A DNA stretch of 6,320 bases from CAYSPU01 sp964432995 (GTDB taxonomy: Bacteria; Verrucomicrobiota; Verrucomicrobiia; Limisphaerales; JAHDYP01): contig CAYSPU010000305.1 of assembly GCA_964432995.1 (NCBI GenBank), forward strand, positions 1 through 6,320, in the 5' to 3' direction. The position numbers were made by a program, and so were the translations under genes. Below are positions 5,254 through 6,320 of this stretch, in pieces. The notes under the pieces were generated by a model that was given only the letters and a program-made list of their open reading frames with translations, searched no databases and was not told the origin of the DNA. Each line of letters opens with the position of its first letter. Within the stretch, counting starts at the first letter, position 1.

Positions 5254-6320
5254 CTAAGAGAGCCGCATCGGCATGATCACATACGTGAACGGACCGTTCA
5301 CCCGAACCACTCCCGGGCTTAGATCATCCGTCAACTCGAGAAACACCTCGTCCTGATCCAGCGCCTTGAGGGGATCCATCAGGTACGTCGGATTGAAGGC
5401 AACAGCCAGGTCCTTCCCCTTGTAGTTGATCGCCAGGCTCTCCCGCGCCTCACCCACCTCCGGTGTGTTCGCCGTGATCGCGAGGTTGTTTTTCGTAAAA
5501 GTCAACTTGACCGAGTTCGACTTGTCGCTGGTCATGATCTCCGCCCGCCGCAGGGCTTGGAGCAACTCCTCCCGCAGCAGCGGAATCCGCTCTTCCGCCT
5601 CACCGGGGATCACGCGGCGGTAGTCCGGGTAATTGCCCTCCACCAACTTCGTAACCAACAGCAGCGGATGCCCCGTCTCCGGCTTCAGGCGGAAAGACGC
5701 CTGATTCTCCGTGACCTGAAGCTGCACCTCACCCCCCGGTTGGAGCAGCCGCGTCAACTCGTTGATCGCCTTTGTCGGCACGATGAAATCCACCTGATTC
5801 TGCTCGTTGACTTCCACCTCCTCGTCCGTGAGAGCCAACCGGCGCCCGTCTGTTGCCACCAGGGTGATCTTGTGCTCGCGCAGGCTGAAGAAGATCCCGT
5901 TCAGCACATACCGCGTCTCATCGGTCGAAACCGCAAAGCCCGTCCGGCGCAACATGCTTCGCAGCTTCTCCTGAGGCACAGTCAGCGTCCGACACTCCGC
6001 AAACTTCGGCAGTGGCGGAAACTCTTCTGCGGCCAGACCGTTGATCCTGTAGTAGGAGTTCCCCGCCCGAACCCGGAACCCGTTCTTCTCGTCGACTTCT
6101 GCCTCAATCTCGACGGCTCCCAACTCCCGCACAATGCTGAAGAGCCTCTTTACCGGAATGGTAGTTGCTCCCGTCTTCTGTACGGACGCCTCGACCGTGC
6201 AGCAGATCGTAACGTCCAGATCGGTTGCCGTCAGATCCAGCCGATTCTCCCCCGCCTGGATCAGCACGTTGGAGAGCACCGGCAGGGTGGTGCGCGAGCT
6301 CACGACATTCTGGACTGCCT
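5254..6320 (-). CDS. dnaN: DNA polymerase III subunit beta (sliding clamp), 5' end outside the window
   Basis: DnaN forms the ring-shaped dimer that tethers the replicative polymerase to DNA and recruits repair and ligation partners. The visible 354 residues start AVQNVVSSRTTLPVLSNVLIQ, the usual text from about residue 15 of bacterial clamps, so roughly 12-16 residues and the start codon lie beyond the right edge. The GTG at 6303 is only an internal Val. Three clamp folds are seen in order. The first holds TATDLDVTI and IPVKRLFSIVREL. The second starts near LTVPQEKLRSMLRRTGFAVS and carries ETRYVLNGIFF and VATDGRRLAL. The third starts after EGNYPDYRRVIP and ends in the family hallmark VIMPMRLS. 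There are no internal breaks, and length matches the usual roughly 365-370 residues. It converges with the channel gene; its promoter and any dnaA neighbour are out of view. Confidence 0.97.
   Translation of the reverse strand, partial: AVQNVVSSRTTLPVLSNVLIQAGENRLDLTATDLDVTICCTVEASVQKTGATTIPVKRLFSIVRELGAVEIEAEVDEKNGFRVRAGNSYYRINGLAAEEFPPLPKFAECRTLTVPQEKLRSMLRRTGFAVSTDETRYVLNGIFFSLREHKITLVATDGRRLALTDEEVEVNEQNQVDFIVPTKAINELTRLLQPGGEVQLQVTENQASFRLKPETGHPLLLVTKLVEGNYPDYRRVIPGEAEERIPLLREELLQALRRAEIMTSDKSNSVKLTFTKNNLAITANTPEVGEARESLAINYKGKDLAVAFNPTYLMDPLKALDQDEVFLELTDDLSPGVVRVNGPFTYVIMPMRLS

Noticed and set aside
1..6320. CRISPR array, tRNA, rRNA or complete insertion sequence
   Set aside because: No regularly spaced direct repeats, no cloverleaf or rRNA text, and no transposase with terminal repeats were seen on either strand.

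Overview
This is a high-GC bacterial window (every reading frame and its antisense shadow stays open for long stretches) with a Gram-negative envelope signature: a periplasmic adaptor, a TolC-type outer-membrane channel and a secreted esterase. The RHS fragment at the left edge, with its DRNxNTLTIT...IHSSG-like phrasing, and the style of the beta clamp recall Verrucomicrobiota. That placement is inference from sequence style, not a search result. The run of 10 N at 3472-3481 shows a scaffolded, probably metagenomic, assembly.

Layout, left to right. (1) Positions 1-910 are a decayed zone. It holds an RHS/YD-repeat protein fragment (homology about 70-480) that stops abruptly, a small palindrome, and on the minus strand a short peptide (671-about 750) resembling the end of a CHC2-type primase zinc-finger domain. 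(2) 911-2077 (+) is an intact secreted CE1-like esterase with an N-terminal Ig-like domain and a readable Ser/Asp/His triad. (3) 2078-2427 is a non-coding gap. (4) 2428-3582 and 3614-5152 (+) form a two-gene operon: an HlyD/AcrA-family membrane fusion protein carrying a perfectly spaced R-x3-L-x6-S TolC-docking motif, followed by a TolC-family channel. No inner-membrane pump or ATPase is encoded beside them. (5) 5254-6320 (-) is dnaN, the DNA polymerase III sliding clamp, convergent with the operon and cut by the right edge of the window.

How the genes fit together: the adaptor and channel would make the periplasmic and outer-membrane parts of a tripartite exporter whose inner-membrane engine lies elsewhere. 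The esterase may be exported for polysaccharide breakdown, but nothing links it to this exporter. The clamp is a housekeeping gene. I found no clearly new system. The most useful leads are the transporter-less adaptor/channel pair and the scar-like region 1-910.
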